64,000 nucleotides of DNA, from contig NZ_VLPK01000004.1 in assembly GCF_007558865.1 (NCBI RefSeq), forward strand, positions 186,001 through 250,000, in the 5' to 3' direction. Position numbers and translations under genes: made by a program. Under the pieces are notes generated by a model. It did not search any database. It was not told the origin of the DNA and saw nothing but the letters and a program-made list of their open reading frames with translations. The stretch comes from Mucilaginibacter corticis. GTDB lineage: Bacteria > Bacteroidota > Bacteroidia > Sphingobacteriales > Sphingobacteriaceae. Each line of letters begins with the position of its first letter. Within the stretch, counting starts at the first letter, position 1. Positions 63,315 through 64,000 of this stretch are shown piece after piece.

Positions 63315-63983
63315 ATGAAAAAAAATTTCTTCTTAGCTATATTATGTTTGCTAATTGCAGGCTCAGTAAGCGCACAACGACGGTACTACCACTCGCCGCG
63401 TAGTGGTTACAATTACAACAATAATGATAACAGCGATTTTTACACACCATCTGTAGGCTTTGAGATCGGTGCCAACGTGTCCAACATGGTGTCGTCAAAT
63501 TCGGATTATAATACAGGTAGTTTGGCCGGGCTAAACATTGGTCTTACTTTCGACCTGCCCATCATTTACCCGGTATCTTTCGCGCCCGAAGTTTTATTCT
63601 CGCAAAAAGGATACACTGCAACCACCACCGATGGTAACTTTACACAGCGTACCAACTATATCGATGTGCCGTTATTGTTTAAATTTAAGGCCGCGCCGGC
63701 ATTCAATATTTATATAGGCCCGCAATTGTCTTACCTTGTATCAACAACCAATACTTATGATAACGGTTTTGAAACTACCAGCGAGCAATACTATGAAAGC
63801 AACAACGGCCATAAATCATACCTTGACGGCGTGTTGGGTATAAGCTTTGATCTGAGCAGGAATGTCGACCTGCATGCACGTTATACCATAGATCTTCAGA
63901 AAACAGATTACCAGGGCAATACCTATGTGCCTAACTACCAAAACCAGGTTTGGCAATTTGGTATAGGATTTAAGTTTAAATAA
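63315..63983 (+). CDS. Porin-family outer-membrane beta-barrel protein
   Basis: 222 aa; signal peptide MKKNFFLAILCLLIAGSVSAQ (cleaved about residue 21). A low-complexity Tyr/Asn/Ser linker (SGYNYNNNDNSD) precedes eight amphipathic strands of the outer-membrane beta-barrel type (PF13568-like): VGFEIGANVSNM, SFAPEVLFSQKGYTA, YIDVPLLFKFKAAPAFNIYIGPQLSYL, and the end QVWQFGIGFKFK with a final aromatic/basic pair. Function is unknown; such barrels are common small outer-membrane proteins in Bacteroidota. The window ends 17 bases after it. Confidence 0.9.
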   Translation: MKKNFFLAILCLLIAGSVSAQRRYYHSPRSGYNYNNNDNSDFYTPSVGFEIGANVSNMVSSNSDYNTGSLAGLNIGLTFDLPIIYPVSFAPEVLFSQKGYTATTTDGNFTQRTNYIDVPLLFKFKAAPAFNIYIGPQLSYLVSTTNTYDNGFETTSEQYYESNNGHKSYLDGVLGISFDLSRNVDLHARYTIDLQKTDYQGNTYVPNYQNQVWQFGIGFKFK

Positions 63984-64000
63984 TAATAGACAGCGATTAA

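Noticed and set aside
1..64000. tRNA, rRNA, prophage or integrative element
   Set aside because: No tRNA-like cloverleaf, rRNA stretch, integrase, phage structural gene or transposase was recognised by eye; a covariance-model search could still find a small RNA.

Overview
The window reads as a chromosomal segment from a Bacteroidota bacterium of the family Sphingobacteriaceae, most likely Mucilaginibacter or a close relative. This rests on the long SecA with its phylum-typical insertion, a T9SS-plug (DUF5103) protein, the HU/SPOR-TonB envelope operon, a GH127/GH31 carbohydrate repertoire, many promoters matching the Bacteroidota -7 box TAnnTTTG, and familiar intergenic repeats. The genus is inferred. 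There are no rRNA or tRNA genes, no CRISPR array and no prophage.

Layout. 1-9.4 kb: the 3' end of a DUF4349 gene, purD, a tandem array of four secreted RHS-like paralogues, secA, then a small SPOR gene. 9.4-18.6 kb: M20 peptidase, an exported protein of unknown function, the T9SS-plug protein, an ABC exporter, a GT39-type glycosyltransferase, and HAD and metallo-beta-lactamase-fold hydrolases. 18.8-24.6 kb: a complete RND efflux operon in the order outer-membrane factor, pump, adaptor. 24.6-28.1 kb (minus): pyrR, a four-helix-bundle (23S rRNA IVP family) gene, pyrB and a serine hydrolase. 28.2-37 kb: small and unknown genes, rpsA, an AcpH-like gene, tyrS, an Xre-RES toxin-antitoxin pair, a PH/SHOCT protein, a LuxE-like acyl ligase and a SYLF protein. 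37.3-42.2 kb: GH31 alpha-glucosidase and glgB with a histone-H1-like tail. 42.2-49.7 kb: a type III PKS plus methyltransferase pair, uxuA, a sodium/sugar symporter, a small OB-fold protein and GH127. 49.7-64 kb: small unknowns, a six-gene envelope operon (TPR, outer-membrane barrel, HU-SPOR, ExbB, ExbD, TonB), a lone response regulator, an M16 peptidase and a porin-like barrel.

Functional groups. PyrR and PyrB serve pyrimidine synthesis. UxuA, the symporter, GH127 and GH31 fit use of plant-derived sugars, while GlgB serves glycogen storage. The PKS/methyltransferase pair probably makes methylated alkylpyrones or alkylresorcinols. The TonB-ExbB-ExbD operon carries its own outer-membrane partner.

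Most unusual structures: (i) the IVP-type gene between pyrR and pyrB is bounded by 13-bp perfect inverted repeats and looks like an inserted cassette; (ii) two intergenic elements 30 kb apart share one architecture (an arm plus three 9-bp units), and the arm and third unit have changed together; (iii) a 32-bp perfect inverted repeat lies just after the M16 gene; (iv) a block of four REP-like hairpins; (v) the four-gene secreted paralogue array; (vi) several genes whose -7 box lies so close to the ATG that the mRNA should be leaderless. Several further repeat families fill the intergenic spaces.
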